DNA of 64,000 nucleotides from Branchipolynoe longqiensis (GCA_030323885.1 CM059186.1:173377743-173441742); one strand, 5' to 3'; positions 33,341-44,147 are shown, counted from the stretch's first letter. Program-made: numbers and translations. Notes: a model not told the origin generated them from the sequence alone.

Positions 33341-33395
33341 CCCCGTCCTGATATGACCTTAGATGTTGCTAGGACGTAAAACAACAACAAACAAA
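33341..33395 (+). mobile_element. 55-bp SINE-A tail-only insertion with target duplication
   Basis: ccccgtcctgatatgacc to acaacaacaaacaaa. A perfect 11-bp duplication cctacccacag lies at 33330-33340 and 33396-33406. Confidence 0.9.
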
Positions 33396-33488
33396 CCTAC
33401 CCACAGTAGAGATGAATGACAATCATGTCTAAATTCGAGCAAAACTGCTTTAGTATAAAAACATGTGGAGCCCCTGGTTCCGGTGTTC

Positions 33489-33537
33489 CCGTCCGGATAT
33501 GACCTTAGATGTTGCTAGGACGTAAAACAACAAAAAA
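33489..33537 (+). mobile_element. 49-bp SINE-A tail-only insertion
   Basis: ccgtccggatatgacc to cgtaaaacaacaaaaaa. Imperfect flanks ggttccggtgttc and ggttcaagtgtcc (10 of 13). Confidence 0.75.
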
Positions 33538-33800
33538 GGTTCAAGTGTCCAGTTTTTTGTTATCTATATTGGCACAGAGTTGGTGAAATGGGAGAGAATG
33601 CAAAAAGACAAGATGGCGGAAACAGAAGGCTCTTGATTCGATTTTAAAGGTGCATTAATCTTCATGATTTGATAAATATGTCGTTCTCAAACAGCGGGCT
33701 GTGATAAACACACATTTGACCTATATATTTAATATGTAGGACAATGCATATGTAGTATCTTGATTTTTAAAATTTGATACTTTTCATAGTATTATACAAA

Positions 33801-34085
33801 TTAAAAGTTGCATAGTCCGATGTTTTGACTTTCTGTAATTATTCTGAGATAATATATTAAGTTCATTGTTATAATCTACCATACTTTAGTTTGAAGTAAC
33901 TTATTTTAAATGGCAAACTTTTTAGTTATTTTAAGTGCAAGCATGTACAATTCTGACACCACAGGCTTCTGTATTTCTTTCTATGTGGTAACAAATGCTT
34001 AATCAAGTTTAGTTAGATATGTAGAATCAAATCTATATAGTTGTTTTGGTTTTGAAAATTTGTTATTTAATGTGGACTCGCAGTT
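33801..34085. mobile_element. TTAA-flanked MITE, right end eroded
   Basis: Left end ttaaaagttgcatagtccga. Interior matches the family (gtttgaagtaact, acaaatgcttaat). The right terminal repeat is diverged (tatttaatgtggactcgcag). Confidence 0.72.
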
Positions 34086-34249
34086 GGACGCCAGATGCGT
34101 TTACCCCAGATAACTAATGCCAGATGTAAGAAGTATGCCAGATGCATAAATGTAGCCCTGCAGCACGACCCCCCCCCCCCCCCACCTCCCTCCTGCATTT
34201 ATGTGTACAGAAACAATTTCCATATTACACGTATAAAACAATCTTTGGT

Positions 34250-34577
34250 GGGTTGGTTCTTGGAGTTTTACGTTGTGGCATCATCTAAGGTCATATCAGG
34301 ACAGGTACCGACTTGTGACAGTGCTCACTCATGGCGACTTGATAGTGCTGCCCCACTGGGAGACCAGGCCACCAGCACCATGAACTGATATCCTACTCAG
34401 TCAAATTATCCTGACACTGAGCCAACCAGTCCTTCCCCTATCCTAATAATGCCGAGCACCTGGCTAGGAAGCGATAAGTATAAATTTGTAAGTCATTGGT
34501 TTGACTCAACCAGGGTTCGAACCCCACGATCTACCAAAACTGGAGACGGACGCTCAACACATTCGGATCCAGTCTGG
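34250..34577 (-). mobile_element. SINE-A, full length
   Basis: Tail end ggtgggttggttcttggagt, complete body, head ending gatccagtctggtc on the + strand ('gtccgtctcc' subtype). Confidence 0.9.
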
Positions 34578-34691
34578 TCTAAACCTTTAGAAATAAGTTA
34601 CCGCAACCTAAATTAAAGTAGATTATAAAATCAGTTTAGTATATTTGTCTATAATAAATGTGGCGGAGACTCGAAATCCTCTTCCATATGC

Positions 34692-35633
34692 GGGCCGTTT
34701 CATGGTAAATAGGGCCAATGTATTTTCCTGTATGTAATGGTCAAAAACAATTATGGAAAGAGTAGAGAAGGTATTTTCTTTATAGAATTGGTATTCTTAC
34801 ACTTTGGAGGGATAGATATGAACAAATTAAGGCCTAATGTGACATAGTAAAAAAAAAAGCCAACATTTTCATTCCAAAGATATGGTGTTTTAAAGGCATC
34901 AATTAGTTACACGGAGAATGCGGACTGTTCTACAGCCTAGTAGACCTTTATTTTGCTTAGAATATTAGCTGTTAGTCAATGAAATAATAAAAGGAGACAC
35001 TTACTTCAAATGAATGTTCATTTTGCATGCATATATATATTTTTTTATCTAATATTCCATGGTGATTAAACTGGTTCTGGATGCAACTGTTGTGTCCTCT
35101 GCTTATTTCCTGATTGTTTTGTCAGGGACTATGCTATTCTGTGAATACCAGAGCTTCAAGAAGAAAACTCTTGGTATTATGTAAACATTTTTTGGAGTAC
35201 CATGTCTAGTAATATAATTTTCCTACTAAGCTGTATGAAAAAAAATTGAAATTGAAGTCTCATATTATTTTTGGTGTCCCCTTCTATTCTGTTAGGTCCA
35301 CAACTCAAAATTGGGAAGAAGATAATCTTTACAGTGCATTTCAATACTTAGGAGATCGCAACATAAAAATTAATTGTTTCATGCAATAAATTTTCTTTAA
35401 TAATTATTTTGATTAATAAATCCACACTTGTTGATTAATCAATCCACACTTGGGGATGGTTACTCAATTAGTTCTTGTTTTTCGGACAAAATGGTAACCT
35501 CAACTATCTTTTCCTTCACGTTGCCAGTGTATATGGACAAGAGTTGGCTACTCAGCGAAAAAATTAGGAAATACACAATATCTATTTTTGACCCTCATGT
35601 CACACTTTGGCCCCATTTACCATGAAACGACCA
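34692..35633. mobile_element. AT-rich element with roughly 28-bp terminal inverted repeats
   Basis: Left gggccgtttcatggtaaata and right catttaccatgaaacgacc are complementary, continuing into 'agggccaatgt' against 'ctttggcccc'. About 940 bp, AT-rich interior, no ORF with recognisable domains. Superfamily unassigned. Confidence 0.6.
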
Positions 35634-35689
35634 GTGCGCATGCGTGGAATGCGTGGCTGATGGCTGACTAGGTGAGACTTGTGCATTGT

Positions 35690-36592
35690 TAGGTAATGGT
35701 CATGTGATGGAGTGAGGGGCAGGTGATGGGATGCGTGTGGTGGGTGATGGGGGTGAGGGGCAGGTGATGGGGTGAGAGGCAGGTGATGGGGTGAGAGGCA
35801 GGTGATGGAGTGATGGGAGTGAGAGGCAGGTGATGAGGTGAGGGGCCAGTGATGGGGTGAGGGGCAGGTGATCGGGGTGAGGGGCCGGTAGTGGGGGTCA
35901 GAGGCATGTGATGGGGGTTAGAAGCATGTGATGGGGGTTAGAGGCAGGTGATGGGGGATGGAAGCAGATGATGGGGTGAGGGGCCGGTGATGGGGTATGG
36001 GGCAGGTGGTGGGTTTAGGGGCCGATGATGGGGGTGAGAGGCAGGTGACGGGGGTGAGGGGCCGATGATGGGGGTGAGAGGGGGTGAGGGGCAGGTGATG
36101 GGGTAGGAGGTAGCTGATGGGGTGAGGAGCGGGTGATGGGGTGAGGAGCGGGTGATGGGGTGAGGAGCGGGTGATGGGGTGAGGAGCGGGTGATGGGGTA
36201 TGGGGCAGGTGATGCGGTGAGGGGAAGGTGATGGGGTGAGGGGCAGGTGATGGGATGAGGGGCAGGTGATGGGGTGAAGGGTAGGGTTATGGGGTGAGGG
36301 GCAGGTTATGGGGTGAGGGGCAGGTGATGGGGATTAGAGGCAGGTGATGGGGTGAGGGGCAAGTGATGGTGTGACGGTCAGGTGAGGGGTAGGAGATGGG
36401 GGTGAGGGGCAGGTGGTGGGGCGAGAGGCAGGTAATGGAGTGAGGAGCGGTTGATGGGATGAGGGGTGGGTGAGGAGGTGAGGGGGAGGTGATTGGGTGA
36501 GGGACAGCTGATGGGGGTGAGGGGCAGGTGAGGGGGTGAGGGGCAGGTGATGGGGTGAGGGGAGGGTGAAGGGGTGCCGGGTGAAGGAAAGC
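35690..36592. repeat. 20-bp minisatellite (ggtgatggggtgaggggca)
   Basis: Roughly 45 degenerate copies over 0.9 kb. Strong strand asymmetry (G-rich on +). Minus-strand Pro/Ser/His frames are artefacts. Confidence 0.93.
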
Positions 36593-37059
36593 ACTTGTTT
36601 TGGTGTTTTGACTTGGCGCTGCCTGGCGTGCCCGCCTGACCCCGATACTGGCCGGCCAACCTGAGCAGCTCACGCGCCGACAACCAGGGCCGTAGCTAGC
36701 GTGTGTGGGGGATGTTAGAGATTTCCAACAGAAGAAATCCCCCCCCCCCTCCCCCAACCCCAAAACAACAGCAAAAACACAACAAAATCCACACACGTAT
36801 ATCCACCCAATATGTAGCCTTCCTTAAATGGCTGGAAATTACATTTCAAAGACTCTAGATTAAAAGATATCCTAGGGCGGGGGGTGGGGGGGGGGGGCAG
36901 GATCCCACCAAATCCGCCTCCCCTTAGTATCTCACACCTTCGGCAGTCGTTTGTTCCAAGAATTTATCTGCACACACACACCCAAACAAATCTAACACTC
37001 CAAACACAACTTCCTAGCTATGGCTGGCTAACACACACCTTTTTCTGCCTTATGTTCCC

Positions 37060-37690
37060 TTCCCGTTCTACTCCTCCTCCTTCTCCTCTTCCTCCCTCCT
37101 CTTCCTCATCTCTATTCTCCTCCCCTTCCTCACCGCCTCTTCCTCCCTCTTCTTCCACCCATATCTACTCTGTCTCTCCTCCTACCCTCTGCCTTTCCCT
37201 ATTCCCTCCCCATTCCTATTCCACCTTCATTTATAGACACACCTCCTCTCTCCTCTCTCCTCCCTCCTTCCTTTCTCTTTCCTTCTCCCTCCTCCCTCCT
37301 CTGTCCTCCCTCCCTCCTCCTCCCTCCCTCTCCCTCCTCTCTCCTCCTCCCTCCTCCTCCCTCCCTCCTCCCTCCCTCTTTCCTTCCTCCTCCCTCCTCT
37401 CTCCTCCCTCCTCTCTCCTCCCTCCCCTTCTCCCGCTCACTCTTCCCTCCCTCCTCCCTCCTTCCTCCCTCCTTCCTTCCTCCTCCCTCCTCTCTCCCTC
37501 CTTCCTTCCTCCCTCCCTCCCTCCTCCCTCCTCTCTCCCTCCTGACCTTTTCTCCCCCTCCCTCCTCCTTCCCCCTCCCACCTCCCTCCTCCAACCTCCA
37601 CCTTCCTCCTCCCACCTCCCTCTTCCCACCTCCCTCCTCCCACCTCCCTCCACCTCCCCCTCCCACTCCCCCGCTCCGCCTCCACTCTGA
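37060..37690. repeat. 630-bp polypyrimidine tract (ctccctcctcc)
   Basis: Almost purely C/T on the + strand. Mirror-symmetric stretches could form triplex DNA. It gives spurious long frames on both strands. Confidence 0.93.
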
Positions 37691-37739
37691 CCTCCACATA
37701 TACCCCTAAATCCCAGTGCACCTGAACTTCAACTCAACC

Positions 37740-38260
37740 CTTCGTCCTCAGCCCGATGCGTCCGAAGAAACGCCCCAAGCGGCGAGATCCAGAACTAAGA
37801 TCGGCTCCCCCACCCGCACCCGCAACCCCAACCCCGACCCCCGCCATTCACTCCTCCACACCCTCCAAGGCCGCACGCTCCTCACGCGCGCCGCGAGATT
37901 CCTCTGGCAGGCGGCCGCCCTCCGCCCTCCCTCCTCCCCCGTCAGCCCCGCCTCCCTCTGCCCGCCGTGGGCTTCTGGGAAGGGAAGGCCGCCCAGCTAA
38001 CTCAGCGCCAAGTCACTTCCCGGCACTCGGCACTCGGCAGCCGGGCAGCATGCGTCGCAGGTCAGTCGGGGTTGTGCATGGGTTGTGGCGGGGAGGGCGG
38101 GGCGGGCGGGGCGGGCGGGGCGGGGCGGGCTGGGCGGGCTGGGCGGCCCCGAGCCGCCGGGCCGTGCGTAGGGGAAGGCGGGGAGGGCGGGGCGTTCGGC
38201 CCCGGTCTGTGCACGGGGGTGTGGCGGCCCGGGCGGGGCAGGTACCGTGTGAGCAGCTGC
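37740..38260. promoter_or_regulatory. CpG-rich block, possible promoter
   Basis: Very rich in C, G and CpG, in contrast to its AT-rich and simple-sequence surroundings. It includes an ATGCGTCGCAG|GTCAGT segment at 38050, which could be a short first exon with a splice donor, and ggcgggg boxes at 38090-38130. Pro/Ala/Arg-rich frames of up to 190 aa lack domains. Either an unmethylated gene start or simply a GC-rich repeat, and the downstream exons are not visible. Confidence 0.4.
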
Positions 38261-38389
38261 TGCTATGTGGGGTTGCTACTAACACTTTACTTGTATGCTA
38301 CACCTGCCCACACTACGTTTGGCAGTAATTGTTGTTACATACAGATACGGCTAAATGCGATATGTACGTTTACTTCTAGGCCTAAGTGT

Positions 38390-38990
38390 GTGGATGGGTG
38401 TGTGAGTGTGTGTGTGAGTGTGTGTGAGTGCGTGTGAGGAGACACGGGTGAGTGAGTTACATAAGTGTGTAAACTCTATGCTCACCTGGGTGTATCCTGC
38501 CTTGTCTGTGTAATGTGTTTGTGTGTGTGTGAGTGTGTGTGAGTGTGTGTGTGTTGGTGTGTGTGTGTGGGTGTGTGTGGAGACATGGGTGAGTGAGTTA
38601 GATACGTGTGTGTAAACTCTATGCTCACCTGGGTGTATCCTGTCTTGTATGTGTAATGTGTTGGTGTGTGTGAGTGTGTGTGAGAGTGTGTGTGTGTGTG
38701 TGAGTGCATGTGAGGAGACACGGGTGAGTGAGTTACATACGTGTGTGTAAACTCTATGCTCACCTGGGTGTATCCTGCCTTGTATGTGTAATGTGTTGGT
38801 GTGTGTGAGTGAGTGTGTGTGTGTGTTGGTGTGTGTGAGTGTGTGTGTGTGAGTGTGTCAGGAGACACGGGTGAGTGAGTTACATATGTGTGTGTAAACT
38901 CTATGCTCACCTGGGTGTATCCTGCCTTGTATGTGTAATGTGTTGGTGTTTGTGAGTGTGTGTGTGTGTGTTGGTGTGTGTGAATTTGTA
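38390..38990. repeat. Roughly 140-bp compound minisatellite, 4 copies
   Basis: GT-rich microsatellite alternating with a conserved segment (acacgggtgagtgagtta, taaactctatgctcacctg). Conserved segments begin near 38435, 38580, 38715 and 38860. Confidence 0.92.
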
Positions 38991-39189
38991 TCTACGTGTA
39001 AGTTTACTTCTATGTTACAGTGTCTTTTTTCATCTGTAGCGGATATTTGTAGGCTGATTTGTGTGTGTTCGTGTGTGAGCATATTGTTCAACCATATGTA
39101 TTTAGGGTCCATGTATGTATGAATGATCGAACGAATGTAGACCTGTGTGTACGGCATATACGGACCTATGCATGTATGCGTGTTTGTAT

Positions 39190-40090
39190 GGAGGGCCTGT
39201 GTATATATGTAGGGCTTATGTATGTATGTATGTATGTATGTGTGTATGTGTGTATGTATGTGTGCAGGTGTGTAGGGCCTATGTAAGTATATAGGGTTTA
39301 TGTACGTATAAATGAATGCATCTAGATATGGAAGACCTGTATGTAGGGCCTATGTATGTAGGGCCTATGTATGTAGGGCCTATGTATGTAGGGCATATGT
39401 ATGTAGGGCATATGTATGTAGGGACTATGTATGTAGAGTCGGTGTATGTACACATGAATATCTACATATGTAGGGTTTATTATGTATATATGGCTTATGT
39501 ATTTGGGGCCTATGTAAGTATGAATAAATATATCTGGATATGTAAGACCTGTATCTAGGGTATATGTATGTATACATGGATGTAGGGCATATATGTGTGA
39601 CGAACCTATGTATGTATAAATGGATGTAGGGCATATATATATATATATGTCGAGCCTATATATGTATAAATGGATGTATCTATATATGTAGGGCATATGT
39701 GTATGTGTAGCCTATGTATGTATAAATGGATGTACCTATATATGTAGGGCCTATGTATGTGGAGCCTATGTATAAATTGATGTATGTATATATGTAAGTC
39801 CTATGTATGTGGAGCTTATGTATGCATGAATGGATGTACCGATATATGTAGGGCATATATGTATGTGGAGCCTATGTATGTATAAATGGATGTAAAATAT
39901 ATGTAGGGCCTATATGTATGTGTAGCATATGTATGTATAAATGGATGTACCTATATATGTAGGGCATATGTGTATGTGGAGCCTATGTATGTATACATGG
40001 ATGTACCAATATATGTAGGGCCTATATGTATGTGTAGCATATGTATGTATAAATGGATGTACCTATATATGTAGGGCCTACATGTATTGT
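39190..40090. repeat. Left arm of inverted minisatellite pair (tatgtagggcctatgta)
   Basis: Units of about 12-60 bp with tatgtagggcctatg and tataaatggatgtacc. The reverse complement of these units makes up 42610-43435. Confidence 0.9.
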
Positions 40091-40159
40091 GTATTATGTA
40101 TCTTATTCGGATGGATGTAGCTAAATAAATAGAAAATTACATCACTAATTTGTGACATT

Positions 40160-40455
40160 GGTCGTAATGCGAAGCATTACGTTTGATGCGAGGAGAGGAA
40201 GAGACCCTCCCCCGCCCCGCGCTGTCGCGCTGCCTTCTCACCTCGGCCGACGCCGCCGCGCGCCGCCTCCTCCCCCTGCCGCGCAGCATTCGCGCCTCAC
40301 CCGACGCCCGCTGCTTGCCACCTCTCGCCCTCCCCCGGGCCGGCACCATTCACACCTCACCTGCTGTCGCCCGTCCCTTTCCCTTATAAGGTCGCCCGCT
40401 GGCCTCCCTCAGGCACTCGCCCTCCTGCCGCCTTCCAGCTCTCTCCCCTTTTTCC
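40160..40455 (+). repeat. 5' direct terminal repeat of GC-rich element
   Basis: Starts with the perfect hairpin CGTAATGC-GAA-GCATTACG preceded by GGT, and is followed 20 nt later by gaggaagagacc, whose GACC can pair with the initial GGTC. Ends cagctctctcccctttttcc. Contains a 'cccttataaggtcg' TATA-like site at 40380. It differs from the 3' repeat at a few bases plus a 9-bp indel. Confidence 0.85.
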
Positions 40456-40507
40456 TGTTTGGGCTTCCGTCTCCACCTCGGATTGCTGCTTCACCTCAAG
40501 CTACACC

Positions 40508-41335
40508 ATGCCTCAAGGAAAAGGAAAGGGACGCAAGGGCTCCCGGGCCGCCGCCCCCCGCACCCCGGGGCCATCCTCAACGCCCCGGCGGGACGAGTCT
40601 CCGGCTTCAGCCCCGGCGTCTCCCGCGGCGCCCTCGGACCGGTCCTCGGGCGCCGAGACCTCGGCGATTCTGGAAGCCCTCCAGCGCCTCCAGCTTGATC
40701 AGCGCCAGACTGCCGCCGAGGTGCGCCAGACTGCCGCGGACATTAACACCATGATGGACGCCCTGGAGGCCGGGGAGGCCCGGCCCACGCCAGAGGCGCC
40801 CTCACCTGCCCCAAGACGCCAGGCCGCCTGCCCTACCCCAGAGCCTCGGGCGCGCGCCGCCGCCGGAGCCCGGCCCCCGCCCCCGCCTCAGGCAACCCTG
40901 CCCGGGGCGGCTCACCCAGAGTACGAGAGGTCTCGCCACACAAGCCGCACCAGCCATGTCTGCCCCGTAGCGGCCTGGCTTGGCGCCGTCGCCCTCTGCC
41001 CCGCTGCTCCGGATGCCCCCGCCTTCATGATGCCCTCCGGCCGCCCCCTCGACCCGCGCTCCCTTACCGCACTGCTGCGAGGGGCCCTGTTGGCCCAAGG
41101 AGTGCCAGCGCCCGAGGCTTTCACCCTGCACAGCCTCCGCCGAGGGGCCGCCCAGGCTTGCCAGCGCGCCGGGGTTCCCCTCCCCGAGATCATGGCGCAA
41201 GGCACCTGGACCTCCGAGACGGTCCACGCATACGTGCCCCACCTCGCCCCCTCGGGCGCGCCTCGAGCCCTCTCCGCCGTCTTGGTGGAGGGCTCCTCGG
41301 CACCCCCTCATTCATCTACTGACACTCGACTATAA
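40508..41335 (+). CDS. 275-aa ORF: basic/Pro-rich N-terminus plus C-terminal half of a tyrosine recombinase
   Basis: The N-terminus is basic and Ala/Pro-rich (MPQGKGKGRKGSRA), then a short heptad-like stretch (about residues 54-85, ILEALQRLQLDQRQTAAEV) that could form a coiled coil, as in gag-like or DNA-binding N-termini. From about residue 160 it matches the second half of a tyrosine recombinase catalytic domain: LHSLRRG (His208, Arg211), GTWTS (Trp234) and HAYVP (Tyr242). The first catalytic Arg and adjoining core helices are missing, so it should not be catalytically competent alone. It looks like a recombinase with an internal deletion, of the DIRS/Ngaro/Crypton-type group. The frame is intact, with strong GC bias at third positions. 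Confidence 0.72.
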   Translation: MPQGKGKGRKGSRAAAPRTPGPSSTPRRDESPASAPASPAAPSDRSSGAETSAILEALQRLQLDQRQTAAEVRQTAADINTMMDALEAGEARPTPEAPSPAPRRQAACPTPEPRARAAAGARPPPPPQATLPGAAHPEYERSRHTSRTSHVCPVAAWLGAVALCPAAPDAPAFMMPSGRPLDPRSLTALLRGALLAQGVPAPEAFTLHSLRRGAAQACQRAGVPLPEIMAQGTWTSETVHAYVPHLAPSGAPRALSAVLVEGSSAPPHSSTDTRL

Positions 41336-41474
41336 ACTGAACTTTAATTACCCTGTACATTGCTCCTCATGAGCCTTTTTACTTCTTCCATTTATTTTAC
41401 TTCTTACATTACACTGTTGCTCCTTATGAGCTTTTTTACTGTTGCTCCTCATGAGCCTCTCTCATTTCTCTGTA

Positions 41475-41520
41475 TACTCTGTCTGTCTGAGGCGTAAATA
41501 AACGCCTTATTTCCACCCCC
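41475..41520 (+). terminator. Poly(A) signal within a hairpin
   Basis: aggcgtaaataaacgcct: a 6-bp stem enclosing an AATAAA in the loop, 50 bp before the 3' repeat. Likely the 3'-end processing signal of the element transcript. Confidence 0.5.
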
Positions 41521-41547
41521 GCCTTGTCTTCTTCCTTTTCGCGCATC

Positions 41548-41852
41548 GGTCGTAATGCGAAGCATTACGTTTGATGCGAGGAGAGGAAGAGACCCTCTCC
41601 CGCCCCGCGCTGTCACGCTGCCTTCTCAACTCGGCCGACGCCGCCGCGCGCCGCCTCCTCCCCTCGCCCCCCTGCCGCGCAGCATTCGCGCCTCACCCGA
41701 CGCTCGCTGCTCGCCACCTCTCGCCCTCCCCCGGGCCGGCAGCATTCACACCTCACCTGCTGTCGCCCGTCCCTTTCCCTTATAAGGTCGCCCGCTGGCC
41801 TCCCTCAGGCACTCGCCCTCCTGCCGCCTTCCAGCTCTCTCCCCTTTTTCCC
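41548..41852 (+). repeat. 3' direct terminal repeat of GC-rich element
   Basis: Near-identical to 40160-40455, with the same hairpin start and TATA-like site (41780). It includes the extra 9 bp near 41670. Followed by the 15-bp target duplication. Confidence 0.85.
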
Positions 41853-41867
41853 CTAATTTGTGACATT

Positions 41868-42605
41868 GTCAACAGCATTGAAAATAAATTGTCACAAACT
41901 TAATGAAAACCTCTGAACAACAGCACATTTCTCTTCAAATGATTCATATACAATGTCTTCATTAACTTGAAAACATTTATTTCTATAAAAAAATTTTTTT
42001 TAAATGAAATAGTTAACCTTTTCTGGCGTCATTAACATCGTAACATTTCGTTTCCACTTGCAAATACTATGAAACTCTGTATCAAACACTGAGTACAGAT
42101 ACAGTACAGGAACTATTTTCACCATTTGACACTCTATGCATTGACCCAGTTATAGTATAGTTAAAGATAAATCCTGAAATTGCCCCTAAACATTGAAATT
42201 TGAGCCGAACATTTGTGTAAAATTGTTGATTCCACTTGGACTGTTAACTTGCTAATATTTTTCTGCTTTTCTCTTTAATCATCACAAATAAGACAACACC
42301 ATAGCAATGAGGTTTCAAATTATTATTATTGCTGTTTATAAAGCAAGTGGCATGTGAAATGTCCTAAAAATGTCAAGCTTTATGTGGAAAATATTTGATT
42401 TTGGGGTCAGATTGGTTTCCATGCTATACTGCTATTTATTGGGTGGGAGTATCATTTGACCTACTTAAAAGTGTCAGAATATGTATATATTAAATTATTC
42501 AGATGCAAGAGGACATACACATTGAGGAAGCCTGTATATAGGACTTTGACAGCATTTTGAATGTGTGGTACTGATGTCACAGTATTGGTACACAACTTCT
42601 GAGAA
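41868..42605. other. Spacer of the inverted arms, no gene recognised
   Basis: AT-rich sequence without convincing ORFs. A decayed 30-bp segment near 42583 (ggtacacaacttctgagaat) recurs at 43463, on the far side of the right minisatellite arm. Confidence 0.5.
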
Positions 42606-43440
42606 TGACCCACTATACATATATACATACAGATACATACATATCCATACATATACATACATATACATATATACATACACACATACATGCATACAGTGTG
42701 ATACACACATACATGCACACATACATATACACATACATGTATACACATACATAATTACACATAATTACACATAATTACACACATATCCTCTACATACAGG
42801 TCCTACATTCCAAGATACATTTATTGATTCATACATACATATCTACATACATGCATAGGCCCTGCATACATATGACAGATTTACATACGTAGGTCCTCCA
42901 TACATAGGCCATATGCATATGTATAAATATATATGCCCTACACACATATATCCTAATTACATAAATAGGCCATACGCATATATGCATAAACATACATACA
43001 TACGACCTACATACCCAGGCCCTACATATGCATAGGTCATATGCATATGCATAGACATGCATACAATTATCCTTTATACATATATAGACCCTACATATAT
43101 AGGTACATCCATTTATACATACATATGCTACACATACATATAGGCCCTACATATATAGGTACAACCATTTATACATACATAGGCTCCACATACATATATG
43201 CCCTACATATATAGGTACATCCATTTATACATACATAGGCTCCACATACATATATGCCCTACATATATAGGTACATCCATTTATACATACATATGCTACA
43301 CATACATAAGGCCCTACATTTATACATACATACATAGGCTACACATACATATAGGCCCTACATATATAGGTACATCCATTTATACATACATATGCTACAC
43401 ATACATATGGGCCCTACATATATTGGTTTCTTTTAAATAT
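42606..43440. repeat. Right arm of inverted minisatellite pair
   Basis: Units cctacatatataggtacatcc and atttatacatacatatgc are exact reverse complements of those in 39190-40090. Bounded by similar 30-bp flanks at 42583 and 43463. Confidence 0.9.
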
Positions 43441-43579
43441 GCATTTCAAGTAGACTACCTCAAGTGGTACACCATTTCTAAGAACGACCCATGATGTATT
43501 TTTTTGTTGTTGAAGATTTATACTGCCTATCATGGATAAGTCTGAATAGACTTGTTTTCACCATTAGACAGTTTGTCGA

Positions 43580-43808
43580 TAGAAAGCCAGAGCCTACACT
43601 TTTACCGACCCAAGGGATTTTTAACCCCCCACACCACATAGACATGGTATGAGAGCAACTGGCCTTTGATGACGCTGTAAGTTCTACACAGCGGTGGAAA
43701 TCCAAAGGGGCAGAGGTGGGGGCACGGGGAATTGAACCACTGACCTTCAGATTAGGAGTCAGACCTAGAAAAAAAAGTCAGACACTCTAACCACTCCGCC
43801 ACAGAGAA
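43580..43808 (-). mobile_element. SINE-D copy
   Basis: Same element as 18825-19062. The head ctgtggcggagtggttagag on the minus strand carries an internal T8 run between two gtctgac repeats. Confidence 0.82.
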
Positions 43809-43975
43809 CACCACAATATGTATGTGTGTACATGTGTATGTATATATGTATGTCTATTCATGTATGTATGTATGTATATATGTATGTGTATGCATGTATG
43901 TATGTATATATGTATGTGTATGCATGTATGTATGTATATGTGTGCATATCCGTATGTATATATTATGTATATATG
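43805..43975. repeat. tatgtatg microsatellite
   Basis: Degenerate tatgtatgtatatatgtatg. Short frames through it are artefacts. Confidence 0.9.
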
Positions 43976-43977
43976 TA

Positions 43978-44070
43978 TACAGTATACCCCCATTAAACCA
44001 AATTTGAAGGGACCATAGAAATTTGTTTGGATTAACCGCTCATTGGTTTAACCAAGCTTTGGCTTCAACT
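43978..44070. repeat. pogo/Tigger-like MITE end fragment
   Basis: tacagtatacccccattaaa and about 90 bp of subterminal sequence. No matching right end of its own. Confidence 0.6.
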
Positions 44071-44147
44071 TAGACTTTGAGTAAGCATGTATTGCACATG
44101 TAATATACAATGTATGTGAACACTTTGATTATTGTTTTCTATGTATA

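Larger units (their letters stand above)
40160..41852 (+). mobile_element. GC-rich element with direct terminal repeats and YR fragment ORF
   Basis: 1,693 bp, markedly GC-rich compared with its flanks. Direct repeats of 296 bp (40160-40455) and 305 bp (41548-41852) bound an 828-bp ORF and a 3' untranslated region. A perfect 15-bp flanking duplication ctaatttgtgacatt (40145-40159 and 41853-41867) proves insertion. A 15-bp duplication is unlike LTR retrotransposons (4-6 bp) and unlike integration by a tyrosine recombinase (usually none or very short). It fits target-primed reverse transcription, as for LINE, SINE or Penelope-type elements. Confidence 0.8.

Noticed and set aside
36884..37721. 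Ser/Pro-rich and Arg/Glu/Gly-rich frames of 140-268 aa
   Set aside because: Products of the polypyrimidine tract, open on both strands.
40144..41867. Ngaro-type split direct repeats (A1-B1-A2-B2)
   Set aside because: No B1/B2 pair is visible. The sequence before the 3' repeat does not recur after it, so only simple direct terminal repeats are supported.
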